This document shows, one piece after another, positions 51,475 through 61,162 of a stretch of DNA of 64,000 nt; the stretch's first letter is position 1; the number at the start of each line of letters is the position of its first letter. The position numbers and the translations under genes were made by a program. The DNA lies in the NCBI RefSeq assembly GCF_002269385.1, contig NZ_CP022957.1, positions 1,235,001 to 1,299,000 of the forward strand. Direction: 5' to 3'. A model generated the notes under the pieces. That model was not told where the DNA came from and did no database searches. It saw nothing but the letters and a program-made list of their open reading frames with translations. This DNA is from Maribacter cobaltidurans (GTDB taxonomy: Bacteria; Bacteroidota; Bacteroidia; Flavobacteriales; Flavobacteriaceae).

Positions 51475-52692
51475 TCAATTTAGCCAGTTTATTATTTCTT
51501 GACCACAATTATCTTTCAAATTACCATCTTCAAGAATATTTAGCTTACCTATGCCACATTCTTGCTTTTCATTTTTAAAGGATATAAAATTTGGCTTTTC
51601 TGTAATGAGGGAAGGGTAAAGCAGCAAAGCCCGAGAAGATTCCCAATATTTATTATAGACATACATTTGGCGTAAATCATTGGTCGAAGGTTTATTGCTA
51701 CCTATATTTTTCCACTTAGTATCTATCACATAGGTTTTGCTGTCTTTTCTTAGAACAATATCAGGTCTAATCTTAATTCGATTCCAAAATGGTTTCGATT
51801 CTTGACCTTTTACCGAAAGACCATCTATGTGAACAGATTTCAGTTTTGCTAACACATATTCCTCCCACAAATTGTTCATATCAAAAAGCAGAGCCAACAT
51901 CTTTTCCTTTCCATTTGAGATATTTGGAGCAAAGTTCAAAATAATGAGTCGCGCAATTTCAAGGGCAGTCGCATAAGGTTTTGTTTTTCTATTGCTTACC
52001 AGTTTATCGAATGTATGGAGATTTGCAGCGGTATTGGAAACATCGGGAAATGCTGCTTGTACTCGTTTGCATTTGGAATACAAATAAGTACCTGATGAAA
52101 ATTGACCGATGATGTCAAGTGCTTGTGATAAAATTTGATGGATTTGATGGTCATAATCATACACTTGATGTTCAGTATAGAACCGTTCTTTATGGATTAG
52201 ATTGTGATTTAAATGTGCGGCAAAAACCAATTTACCTTTTAGGGCTTTTATGTTTCCTTTTTTTGTGCGGTATTGTCTTATGAGACCTTGCCTTATCAAT
52301 AGTTGTGTTTCATTCAGAAACCATTCAAAATAAATGTCCAACAAATGGATTTGCTGTTTGCTAACTTTGGCTTGTCCCACCTTATTGACTTTTAATCGTC
52401 TTGTGGTCCTAAGCATGTTAATCAATACCTTTTGCCAATGCGATTCATTGTTTGATCCACCGTCAATTTTTGGTAAAATCTCAATGGTAAGACCATCAAT
52501 TTGAATTACACCGACATATTGAGAAAACTTAATGCCTTTATGGAGTAGCGTAAAATATTCATTGTTATGTAGCTGGTTTAATTTAGCTAAAGCATTAAGG
52601 TGCTTTTCTTCGAAAAGAACATTATTATATTCCCGTCCGACTTGCAGCTTACTATGTTCAAAAACCTGAAGTATGTTTTTTCGATTATTCAT
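51475..52692 (-). CDS. mcrC: McrC-type nuclease subunit of a McrBC system
   Basis: A 405-aa McrC homologue. The N-terminal domain includes YVGVIQIDGLTIEILPKID, the classical McrC segment, and LRTTRRLKV. The C-terminal PD-(D/E)xK nuclease has its metal residues in IRPDIVLRKDSKTYVIDTKWKNI (Asp ... Asp-x-Lys). McrC cuts DNA under control of the McrB GTPase ring after recognition of modified DNA. Its start overlaps mcrB by 8 bases, and it is the last gene of the seven-gene operon. Confidence 0.9.
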   Translation of the reverse strand: MNNRKNILQVFEHSKLQVGREYNNVLFEEKHLNALAKLNQLHNNEYFTLLHKGIKFSQYVGVIQIDGLTIEILPKIDGGSNNESHWQKVLINMLRTTRRLKVNKVGQAKVSKQQIHLLDIYFEWFLNETQLLIRQGLIRQYRTKKGNIKALKGKLVFAAHLNHNLIHKERFYTEHQVYDYDHQIHQILSQALDIIGQFSSGTYLYSKCKRVQAAFPDVSNTAANLHTFDKLVSNRKTKPYATALEIARLIILNFAPNISNGKEKMLALLFDMNNLWEEYVLAKLKSVHIDGLSVKGQESKPFWNRIKIRPDIVLRKDSKTYVIDTKWKNIGSNKPSTNDLRQMYVYNKYWESSRALLLYPSLITEKPNFISFKNEKQECGIGKLNILEDGNLKDNCGQEIINWLN

Positions 52693-54949
52693 TAGATGTA
52701 TACAGTAACCTGCCTACAGCAGCTTCAATATCATCAATTTGTGGAAGTAATATGTAAGTTGCTTCACTTTCCGGCACATCTATATTTTTAACTTGGGCGA
52801 AATTGACCTTCCCTGTACCTTTCTCTTTTACAAAACCCTCGCCAAGTACCAAGGCGATTTTTTCGTAATCGTTGTAAAAATACTCTTGTAATAATGGGAT
52901 GATGTTGTTCTTAAAAACACGTGAAAGTCCATCCACATCACCACTTTTTAATTTGATGAAGTATGAATGACCAATGGTATGGTCTCTATCCAACAGGGCT
53001 TCGATACGTTCATTTATAGTCTCCAAAACCTCCTTAAGGTTAAAGCCGTCATATGTGATTTTTTCCAACAATTGGGGCTTGGGCATAACTTCCTCAAAGA
53101 TAAACCGTCTCCGTAAGGCGGTGTCCAAAGCTTCCACACTTCTATCGGCAGTATTCATTGTGCCAACGATATAAAGATTTGGAGGTACGCCAAATGTTTC
53201 ATCCTTAGAATATGGTAATTTCAAAAGTATTTCCTCATCAGCTCCCAACCTTTTATCAGGCTCTAACAGTGTAATTAATTCCCCAAAAATTGAAGAAACA
53301 TTTCCGCGATTGATTTCATCTATGATTAAAACATAGTTTTTAAATGACTTTATAGAAGAATCATTTTCGGACTCATAACTTTTCAACCTTTTTAAAATAC
53401 TGGGGTAATAGATACCAACCCCCGTCTCATTAATTTCTCTTGTGCCATAATAAGCGTCTCTTAAGGTTGAGATACTCAAAGTATGGTCTGTTCCCCCACT
53501 TGATTTTTTAAATTGGATTGATTTTTCTGTAAAACCTATGATAGTGAAATCATACCCCTCTCTTTTTAAGGGAAATTTTATTTCCTCATTTTCTTCCCAT
53601 TCTTCCTTTAATTTTTCAAAAGCGTCGTCAAACGCCATTTCGTTGGCACCCCCTTTCTTAAAATCTAGATAGTTGTCCTCTGCCTTTTTACAAACTTTCT
53701 TAAATACACCCGGTTTTATATCATAAATAAGTTTTTGGTCAGCAGTGGTGACAGGTTTAATACCTTCTACAAAATCTTCATATCCAAATGATTGATGAAA
53801 GGTGGTAAATACAATTTGTCCTGCTTCACACAATCTATCATACTCACTCAAAATCAATTCCCGCTTTTGGACACTATCCAAGTCCTTTTTAATTGAAAGT
53901 GCTGGGTTGGCAATCTGCACAGCCAATTCCTTTGTAGAATATGTTTTACCTGTCCCCGGTGGGCCATATAAAATTTGATTCAATGCCATTTCGTTTATAT
54001 TTAGTTTATATAGTTCATCAGGGCTATTTCCTTTTCTAACTTTAAAAATTAAATCAATTGTTTCTTGATTTCTTATCTGTGAAATTGTACTTCGATAACC
54101 ACCTTTTCCATAAAGGACAAATGGATTTAAATTATCTTCCCACTTGACCTTCAATATATGTCCATCTCCAGGGTTTGCTATTACTTTTCCAATTGCATGA
54201 ATTTTTAATACTGAAACTGTAGAGCCATTTTTTCCTTCGGTATAAGTCGTTTTGGCAGCTATCATCGACCCTGGCTTAACTCCCTTGACTATTTGGATAT
54301 TTTTATCTCCATAACCATTTTCCCATATGTTTTCCTTTTTAAATCTTGAAAGTTGATTTTCATTGTCACCATCCTTAAAAGTAATGCCAACACAATAATA
54401 GGCTAGTATATTTGTTTGCGTTTTCGAGCTGATAGAAGCCTTCACTTCGTTTATTCTTGAAAGCATACTATCAAACTTCTTATTACTTACCAATACATTT
54501 TCTTTGCCCTGATTTCTAAACTCTTGGGTAATGGATTGGTAATTACGATCCAGGAATGTAAAGAGAGTTGAAAAATTATCTTTTGAAACTTCTCCTATAT
54601 GGAGTGAAAACTTAGTTTCTGTAATTTTTTTGAAAGGACCAATTCGATGGATTAAAGCTTGATATGCTGCAATGAGGTTTTCATCTTTTTCCTCGTTATA
54701 TACTACTTCTAGATTACAGGTATATCCATTATCAGTTGGATAGAACAATATACCAACGCTTCTAGTTCTATTGGAGCCTCCACTTGCATTGATTAAACCA
54801 ACAAAAGCATAATCATCATTGCCTTGAAACCAATGACCACTTTCAAATCGCTGTCCAGCCCCAGCGCGTTGACGCATTAGAAAATTAAAATGTGGATGAT
54901 TCTCCCTATACTCTAGTAGTTTACTTAAAATGGTTTCATGGAAGGTCAT
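52685..54949 (-). CDS. mcrB: McrB-type AAA+ GTPase of a McrBC system
   Basis: A 754-aa protein. Residues 1-170 (FLMRQRAGAGQRFESGHWF, YAFVGLINASGGSN) and a further domain to about 310 form an N-terminal sensor unlike the DUF3578 of E. coli McrB, so the recognised modification may differ. The AAA+ motor starts with GPPGTGKTYST at about 330, with the McrB signature VLIIDEINRGNVSSIFGELI and sensor VGTMNTADRSVEALD. It overlaps the HNH gene by one base (TAATG). Confidence 0.9.
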   Translation of the reverse strand: MTFHETILSKLLEYRENHPHFNFLMRQRAGAGQRFESGHWFQGNDDYAFVGLINASGGSNRTRSVGILFYPTDNGYTCNLEVVYNEEKDENLIAAYQALIHRIGPFKKITETKFSLHIGEVSKDNFSTLFTFLDRNYQSITQEFRNQGKENVLVSNKKFDSMLSRINEVKASISSKTQTNILAYYCVGITFKDGDNENQLSRFKKENIWENGYGDKNIQIVKGVKPGSMIAAKTTYTEGKNGSTVSVLKIHAIGKVIANPGDGHILKVKWEDNLNPFVLYGKGGYRSTISQIRNQETIDLIFKVRKGNSPDELYKLNINEMALNQILYGPPGTGKTYSTKELAVQIANPALSIKKDLDSVQKRELILSEYDRLCEAGQIVFTTFHQSFGYEDFVEGIKPVTTADQKLIYDIKPGVFKKVCKKAEDNYLDFKKGGANEMAFDDAFEKLKEEWEENEEIKFPLKREGYDFTIIGFTEKSIQFKKSSGGTDHTLSISTLRDAYYGTREINETGVGIYYPSILKRLKSYESENDSSIKSFKNYVLIIDEINRGNVSSIFGELITLLEPDKRLGADEEILLKLPYSKDETFGVPPNLYIVGTMNTADRSVEALDTALRRRFIFEEVMPKPQLLEKITYDGFNLKEVLETINERIEALLDRDHTIGHSYFIKLKSGDVDGLSRVFKNNIIPLLQEYFYNDYEKIALVLGEGFVKEKGTGKVNFAQVKNIDVPESEATYILLPQIDDIEAAVGRLLYTSNE

Positions 54950-55926
54950 TAGATAATATTTAATTCTTTTAGAATATCTTTCTTCATTTTACTTAGGGGG
55001 CGTTTGTGAAAATCTACTTCATTGATATATGTTCCAAAGGCAAGACGATAAAGCTCTTCCATTGAAACAGCTTGACCAGTTTTGGCAAGCAATTTTTTCA
55101 ACTGAATTAAGTAGCTAGTGGAATAAAGCTTTCTTAGTCTCACTAGATCTTCAATTTCATCTTCATGGGTGGCATAAATCTCTTCCAGTTTAAATGCCTT
55201 AATGGTAGCATCTTCTTTAGATCCTGCCACCCTGTCGATTTTGAATTTGTATGCGTTATATTTATTTATCCGATAACTAAACTTATATTTCAAGTCACTA
55301 TCTACATAAGGATGAATATAATCACCAAGGTTCATCCTCGTATTTCCTTTCACACTACTGTTACAAACATGGCATGAGGGAATCAGGTTATAAAAAGACA
55401 GAGCAAGTATTGGGTAAGTCTCTTTTGGAAACCAATGATCAAATTCAGGTCTCGTAATTTTCGAAGGATTCCGAACTGTTTTTGTGTAGATTCGATTGCA
55501 GTACGTACATGTCTGCATATCTAAAGATTCGGCCAAATCATAGGCCGAATAAACGCTGTCTTTCCTAGCAAAACCTCCTGTATATTTAAAAATTGAACTT
55601 ATATCATTAACCAGACTGTTGTATTGGTCAAATAAGTTTTGTTCACCATAAGTTCTATTACTTAATCTAATTCCTTTTATTCTTAAAAATTCTATCCAAT
55701 CCACCAAAGAGTAAGGGGTAAGATAATCCAGCAAATCGTTGTGATGTTCTTCTAAAAATTCTGGCGGGTCGGTCAAAACTGCACTTATTCTCCAATCCGC
55801 CAAAAAAGTCTTTAATTCTGATACAGGTAATGCATTTACTCTTTGTTTGACTATGGAGAATAGCTTATCATGGTGTACTTTTTTAGCAGATATGATTTTT
55901 GTAGATATAGGGTCTAGGCTAATCAT
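54949..55926 (-). CDS. HNH endonuclease (PtuB-like)
   Basis: A 325-aa nuclease. The central zinc-supported HNH fold is CTYCNRIYTK, then EFDHWFPKETYPILALSFYN, then LIPSCHVCNSSVKG: two CxxC pairs around the catalytic DHW His. It follows an ABC-type ATPase gene with an 8-base overlap, as PtuB follows PtuA in Septu defence systems. It is longer than the usual PtuB, with an extra N-terminal helical part of about 120 residues, so the family label is tentative. It probably degrades invading nucleic acid when released by the ATPase. Confidence 0.8.
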   Translation of the reverse strand: MISLDPISTKIISAKKVHHDKLFSIVKQRVNALPVSELKTFLADWRISAVLTDPPEFLEEHHNDLLDYLTPYSLVDWIEFLRIKGIRLSNRTYGEQNLFDQYNSLVNDISSIFKYTGGFARKDSVYSAYDLAESLDMQTCTYCNRIYTKTVRNPSKITRPEFDHWFPKETYPILALSFYNLIPSCHVCNSSVKGNTRMNLGDYIHPYVDSDLKYKFSYRINKYNAYKFKIDRVAGSKEDATIKAFKLEEIYATHEDEIEDLVRLRKLYSTSYLIQLKKLLAKTGQAVSMEELYRLAFGTYINEVDFHKRPLSKMKKDILKELNII

Positions 55927-57766
55927 TGTCTCTTCTTAAAATACTTCTTAAATATGCCGTTTCTTTAGCTATCATTTCATTTATAAAATCTTCATTGATT
56001 TCAATTTCGCTTAACATTTCGACCAATTTGTTTCGCAAGACTGGTTCCTCAATCATAGAAATTGTTTTTTGCATCTTTTCATACTCTTCCTTGTTGTACT
56101 GCTCATTTTCCTTATTTTTCTTAATCCAGTCCACTACTTCCTCTATTTTGTCTTTGGCAAAATCTCCAATTAAATAGTCTTCCAGAAAGAAAGAGTTGGC
56201 CAATAAATCATTAATATTTGCTCCAAACGAGTTAAACCTTGAATCATCATTCGAAGCTACTTTTGTATTTCCTGATGTTAAATCTTTTGACAGTAGCACC
56301 ATGTTATTACTAGGAATATCTGACAAACTTAAAGGGCTATGTGTTGTTAGGATTATTTGGAGATTTTTGTCCGGAAAAATTTTAGGAATCATACCCACCA
56401 AGGATTTGACAAACATTCGTTTCCAAGAGGGATGAAATCCTAAATCAGCCTCATCCAATAAAATATAATAGTTTTGAATATCTTCGGATTCATCTTTCAT
56501 CCAAATTCTATCATCAATTTTGTTTTCCAAGCGATATTGTAAGTCAAGTAAAACTGAAAAAAGTTCATACATGGCCATTTCACCGGTACTTAGCCTAATG
56601 TCTGGTTCAAATATTAACATGGCTTTTTTATCGTAACTAAATTTTTCCTTGAAAGAAAGAAGGAAATCTTTATAAGATTCAATGATTTCAAAACAATTTT
56701 CAAAATTCACTGTCAATATTGTCCAATTCTCAATATCATCATCCTCTTCTGCTACCTTTAGGAGTAATTCTGTTAGTTTTTTTATTTGTTTAATGGGCAG
56801 GTGGAATCTAAGACTACTCTTTTTAATAAATGCGTTTTCTATAAACCAATAAAATGCTTCTTTTAAGGTATCTATTTTGGCAAATTCAGGGTCACTCGTA
56901 TGTATTTCATTTTCTATAAAACCTTCTTCTAAATATTTATTTCCGCTATTCTCAAATATTGAATGGACTTTACAAATAACTCCATCCAAAATTTCAAGTT
57001 TTAATCTCAACTTGTTGATTAAACTAGTATATTCTTTGTTTTCATCATAATCTTCCTTAGTTCTTATTCCAAGCTCATTAGCCAACTCTATTTCTTCACG
57101 AGTCCTTTGAGCATTTTTTATTTCTTTGAAAGAATCAAAAAACGGTCTGAAATTTCTTGAAGTTTGCCAATCATCCTTAGAGATTTTTTGAACTTGTATC
57201 CTAACCCTATCAAAGCTTGGGATTTTCAAGTTTCTGAGTTCATCAGAAAAAGTATCTGAACGTACAAAGGTTATTATCCTTTTTAATTGTTCAGAATTAT
57301 GTAATTCCCAAAAAGAGTTGAAATCCAATGGCTCATTGGGGATGTCCCGTTTAAAGTAAGATAGCTTTGAAATATTTTGGGTAAAACTCTGCTCAGACTC
57401 TTCCCTTGTCTCACTTAAATAGGGTGTATAGTAAATGAATATTCCGGCATCTTTAGGCCAACATATTTGGGATTGTCCATCTTCTTCGCCAACTACTGGA
57501 AAACCACCCTCTTTCAATATTTGCAATATGGTCGATTTACCTGAGCCATTTGCCCCTACTATTGCAGAAATGTTATTTATATTTTTCGACCAAAAACCTT
57601 CTATATATTCTGAATTCTCCTTTTTGTTTAATATTTTATATCCTTGAGTAGTTTCGACAACCTCGTAAATAAACTGCCCTCCTAAATTTAGTGTTATTTC
57701 GTGGTGGTCCTTTCCGAATATATATGGAAGTCCATTCTGAGGAATAAAAATAGCCGCAATCCTCAT
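55919..57766 (-). CDS. ABC/RecF-type AAA ATPase (PtuA-like)
   Basis: A 615-aa ATPase. Walker A is GANGSGKST in SAIVGANGSGKSTILQILK (about 70-90), the signature-like segment is IRLSTGEMAMYELF, Walker B is YYILLDEADLGFHPSW, and the switch His is ILTTHSPLSL. The middle is a long coiled-coil-like helical insertion. The SMC/OLD-like arrangement next to an HNH gene is that of PtuAB (Septu). Overlaps: 4 bases with hsdS, 8 with the HNH gene. It may sense phage infection and restrain the nuclease. Confidence 0.82.
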   Translation of the reverse strand: MRIAAIFIPQNGLPYIFGKDHHEITLNLGGQFIYEVVETTQGYKILNKKENSEYIEGFWSKNINNISAIVGANGSGKSTILQILKEGGFPVVGEEDGQSQICWPKDAGIFIYYTPYLSETREESEQSFTQNISKLSYFKRDIPNEPLDFNSFWELHNSEQLKRIITFVRSDTFSDELRNLKIPSFDRVRIQVQKISKDDWQTSRNFRPFFDSFKEIKNAQRTREEIELANELGIRTKEDYDENKEYTSLINKLRLKLEILDGVICKVHSIFENSGNKYLEEGFIENEIHTSDPEFAKIDTLKEAFYWFIENAFIKKSSLRFHLPIKQIKKLTELLLKVAEEDDDIENWTILTVNFENCFEIIESYKDFLLSFKEKFSYDKKAMLIFEPDIRLSTGEMAMYELFSVLLDLQYRLENKIDDRIWMKDESEDIQNYYILLDEADLGFHPSWKRMFVKSLVGMIPKIFPDKNLQIILTTHSPLSLSDIPSNNMVLLSKDLTSGNTKVASNDDSRFNSFGANINDLLANSFFLEDYLIGDFAKDKIEEVVDWIKKNKENEQYNKEEYEKMQKTISMIEEPVLRNKLVEMLSEIEINEDFINEMIAKETAYLRSILRRDND

Positions 57767-59550
57767 TTCACCAATAGCTCTTTAATAAACCCAATCATAT
57801 GCAAGGTCTCGTTCTCGGTAAATTTCTCAGCTTTGTTTTTATAACTATTCTCTTTCATTGGCCATTCCTGCATTTCCTTTCTTATATCGACTAACTTATC
57901 GGAGTTTAACTTAGTCATACAGCGATGCACCGTATTTAAAAGTTCTATCCTGTCTATGTCATTACCAATTAAGGGTTCTTGGTACAGAGCAATCAGTTCT
58001 TCAACGGATTTTACAAAACCTTGATTTTCTTGTAAGGCCATCCATGTTATAAGCTCCTTCATTTTGTTGGCCTTTACTTTGTATACTTTTTTGCCATTTG
58101 GGGTGGTTTCCTGATAAAGAAATGGATTACTGTCAATACTTTTGGCTACTGTTTTAGAGAACATGCCCCAATGGTATTCTTCAAATTCTATATGTTTTAA
58201 CCTTTTTTCCCTCTTAATGTCTTTTAAATGGCTCATGGCCTTTTGGATATACGTTTTACCATGAGACAAACTATTGGCCTTCTTGTCAAGGAACTGAAGG
58301 GCGGCCACTTCAGCATACAAATTAACATCTGGGAAAAGCTCTTTTAAAGTATCTTTTTCAGTCTGCACTACCTTTATCTGGCCATTCATTAGCATGGGCA
58401 ATAACCAATCACGAAGTTCACCCAGTCTTTGGTTTTCTTCTCTACTAGAAATGATTTTCTTTAAAATTGAGTTGAAAAGTTTGTTAGCCTTGGACTGCAA
58501 TTCAGGATGTGCTACAATTATTTTTAAATCATTAATGTCTTTTGCACTCAAATGGCCCACGGTTGTTCTTGAAACATTTTTCTCTCTTGCTTTTATAAAT
58601 GGTTCTATCATATACCTAGCTTGTATTTCAGAAATAGAGTTGGATTTTGACCTAATTCTTAAACACCGTTGGTTCAAATAGCAATTCTCAAGATTCCAGT
58701 AGTTGATATGAAAATTACCATCCATTCCAACCAAAACATCACCTTTGTTAAGTCTATATTTTTCATCAACATCTTCGGTTGAATGATATGAAATCGAACC
58801 ATTTTGTATATCTCGAATTCTAATTACAGGAACACCATTTTCTTCCTCATTAAACAATTTTGTGCTAAACGGAAAGCCGTATTGCAAGTCCATTTCTTCG
58901 GTTAATGGCTTAACCTCCCAACCTTCTGGAATAACAAGTTTCAATTCTTTATTATAAACCATTTTACCGCCAGAAGATTTATAGGGTTTACCATTTTTGT
59001 TTGGAAAATCAAACTGGACAAACCAATAATCATAAATCAACTTGGCCATGGCTTCTAACTCCATATTGATTTTGATATTGACTTCAATTTTATTATCTAA
59101 ATCGGATAAGACTTTGGCGATTTGTTGTTGATAATTATAACTATAATCTGGGATTGGAAAAGTTAGTATTTGATTCTTATCTCCCCGAGGCATTTTTGAA
59201 CCTTTCGACCCCTTCATCATATGGTCAAAAAACTCATTTTGGAAGCAGTTGTAATAAATGAACCTTGGACAAATCCCCTTATTGACCCTTAAATTTAATA
59301 CATCCGCAGAATGTCCACCTGACGAGTCTGCAAACCATATCTTTCTTAAATATGGCCTAATGTTTCCGATTAAAATATCATTCTTCGAATATGCAGGAAA
59401 TGTATTTCCTGAAGGTGGAAGAGAGATTGCGTTTTCTTTACCCCCCTTGTTTTGTTTTAAATTATCTGTTGTAATATATGTTTCAAGTTTTAACTCTTCA
59501 CGAGGCATTCTTTCTTTAACATAAGTAACCGCATCATTTAGTTTATTCAT
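57763..59550 (-). CDS. hsdS: Type I restriction specificity subunit with extra C-terminal domain
   Basis: A 595-aa protein; most HsdS have about 400-450. It has a first target-recognition domain (1-140), a central spacer helix (QQQIAKVLSDLDNKIEVNIK, AMAKLIYDYWFVQFDFPNK), a second recognition domain (about 205-365) and a second spacer (SREENQRLGELRDWLLPML) ending near 405. The remaining 190 residues (FLDKKANSLSHGKTYIQKAM, EEYHWGMFSKTVAKSI, LHMIGFIKELLVK) are an additional helical domain of unknown function. It sets the DNA sequence recognised by both HsdM and HsdR. Confidence 0.9.
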   Translation of the reverse strand: MNKLNDAVTYVKERMPREELKLETYITTDNLKQNKGGKENAISLPPSGNTFPAYSKNDILIGNIRPYLRKIWFADSSGGHSADVLNLRVNKGICPRFIYYNCFQNEFFDHMMKGSKGSKMPRGDKNQILTFPIPDYSYNYQQQIAKVLSDLDNKIEVNIKINMELEAMAKLIYDYWFVQFDFPNKNGKPYKSSGGKMVYNKELKLVIPEGWEVKPLTEEMDLQYGFPFSTKLFNEEENGVPVIRIRDIQNGSISYHSTEDVDEKYRLNKGDVLVGMDGNFHINYWNLENCYLNQRCLRIRSKSNSISEIQARYMIEPFIKAREKNVSRTTVGHLSAKDINDLKIIVAHPELQSKANKLFNSILKKIISSREENQRLGELRDWLLPMLMNGQIKVVQTEKDTLKELFPDVNLYAEVAALQFLDKKANSLSHGKTYIQKAMSHLKDIKREKRLKHIEFEEYHWGMFSKTVAKSIDSNPFLYQETTPNGKKVYKVKANKMKELITWMALQENQGFVKSVEELIALYQEPLIGNDIDRIELLNTVHRCMTKLNSDKLVDIRKEMQEWPMKENSYKNKAEKFTENETLHMIGFIKELLVK

Positions 59551-61162
59551 AATTCAAGAATTTAAAGTTTTCTTGAATCTGCTTTTCTAACTTTTCACTT
59601 TCAGCGAATAGTTCTTTCAGATTACTTTGAAAAGTGTTTTTTAGTGTTGTAAAATCTTCTAAAGTAATATCTTCATATTCAATTTTTACCTCAAAATATT
59701 GCCCTGCATTAAAACTATAGTTTTTAGTAGTGATTTCATCGTATTCAACCACTACGGAAAAATTATCCACCTCTGTTTTATTGATAAAGGTGTTTATAAT
59801 ACGGTCTTCCTCTTTAGTGTTTAAAACCGTTTTTTGATTTTTACCTTCTTTTACCGTTTTGCCTAAATTGCTGGCGTCAATAAACACCACTTTTCCATCA
59901 TTATTTTTGTCCATAAAAACAATGGAAACATTTGTGCCTGTAGTGGCAAAAATGTTACTGGGCATGCTTACCGCTCCGGCCAACATTTTATGATCAACTA
60001 AGTATTGACGTATTTTTTTATCAATACCACTTTGCGCCGTTAAGAATCCTGTAGGTACGACTACCGCTGCCTTCCCCGTTTCGGTCAAAGAATATGCGAT
60101 GTGTTGTAAAAAAAGCGAGTAAATCGCCATTTTGTCTTTGGCTTTTTTTGGTACGTTGGGGATTCCCGCAAAAAAGCGACCTTTATTTACTTTCTTCTGC
60201 AACTCTTCCACATCATCGCTAAAGTCCAGCTTAAAGGGCGGGTTGCTGACGATGTAGTCGAACTTGCGTAAAGCTCCGTGCTCTTTATGATATGGGGTTG
60301 TCATGGTATTACCTTGGATAACATTCTCAATACTGTGCACCAAATTGTTTAACACGAGGTTTAATCGTAGCAGTGTAGAGGATTTTTGCGAAATGTCTTG
60401 AGAATATACAGTGCATTTATCTGGCCCTATGGCGTGAGCTAGATTCATAAGCAAGGTACCCGATCCCGCACTGGGATCATATACGGTCACATTCTTAACA
60501 GGTTCTGGCACTAAAATAGCAGCCATTATCTTGGCCACGGCATGCGGAGTATAGTATTCAGCATATTTACCCCCAGCGTCATTGTTATAATCTTTTACCA
60601 GATACTCAAAAATGGTGGAGAAAAAATCAAACCCTTCGGTCATGACATTCTCAAAACTAAAATCCACTAATTTATTCAACAATGCCTTCGCAAAGGCATC
60701 CCGTTTGGTAGGATCCGAAATAAATTCAGTGACCCTATCAAACAATCTGATTTTGGCACCACCATCGGTATTTACTGCAAACAGATCATTGTTTTTGGCG
60801 GCAATGTCCAAAAGGGTATCATCCAATAGTTTACCAAATTCAGGTTCATTCTGTCTATCGAATAAATACTCAATCACATGGTGTGGATAGAGAAAGGCCG
60901 TATTACTTTCCAAGTCAAACTGTAGTAGTTTGTATTCTCCTTCATCAATCTCACTCAATGCCAATTGCCATTTTTCCCTTTTAGTTAAACTTGGCTTTAC
61001 TTTTTTTAACTCATATGAGAATTTATCGTTCAGGTATTTGTACAAAAACACCTGGGTGATGATCTTAAACTCGTTGCCATCATTCCCTAAACCATAACTG
61101 GCACATACAGCCTTTAGGTTGTCTATTAGTTTTTTAGTTTGTGTTGTATTCTCTACAGTCAT
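59543..61162 (-). CDS. hsdM: Type I N6-adenine methyltransferase subunit
   Basis: A 539-aa methyltransferase. The N-terminal helical HsdM domain is followed by motif I VYDPSAGSGTLLMNLAHA (SAM binding), motif IV SNPPF (catalytic, N6-adenine type) and a C-terminal helix pair. It methylates host sites set by HsdS. It overlaps hsdR by one base (TAATG) and hsdS by 8. Adenine methylation should not by itself be a target for a 5-methylcytosine-type McrBC. Confidence 0.95.
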   Translation of the reverse strand: MTVENTTQTKKLIDNLKAVCASYGLGNDGNEFKIITQVFLYKYLNDKFSYELKKVKPSLTKREKWQLALSEIDEGEYKLLQFDLESNTAFLYPHHVIEYLFDRQNEPEFGKLLDDTLLDIAAKNNDLFAVNTDGGAKIRLFDRVTEFISDPTKRDAFAKALLNKLVDFSFENVMTEGFDFFSTIFEYLVKDYNNDAGGKYAEYYTPHAVAKIMAAILVPEPVKNVTVYDPSAGSGTLLMNLAHAIGPDKCTVYSQDISQKSSTLLRLNLVLNNLVHSIENVIQGNTMTTPYHKEHGALRKFDYIVSNPPFKLDFSDDVEELQKKVNKGRFFAGIPNVPKKAKDKMAIYSLFLQHIAYSLTETGKAAVVVPTGFLTAQSGIDKKIRQYLVDHKMLAGAVSMPSNIFATTGTNVSIVFMDKNNDGKVVFIDASNLGKTVKEGKNQKTVLNTKEEDRIINTFINKTEVDNFSVVVEYDEITTKNYSFNAGQYFEVKIEYEDITLEDFTTLKNTFQSNLKELFAESEKLEKQIQENFKFLNYE

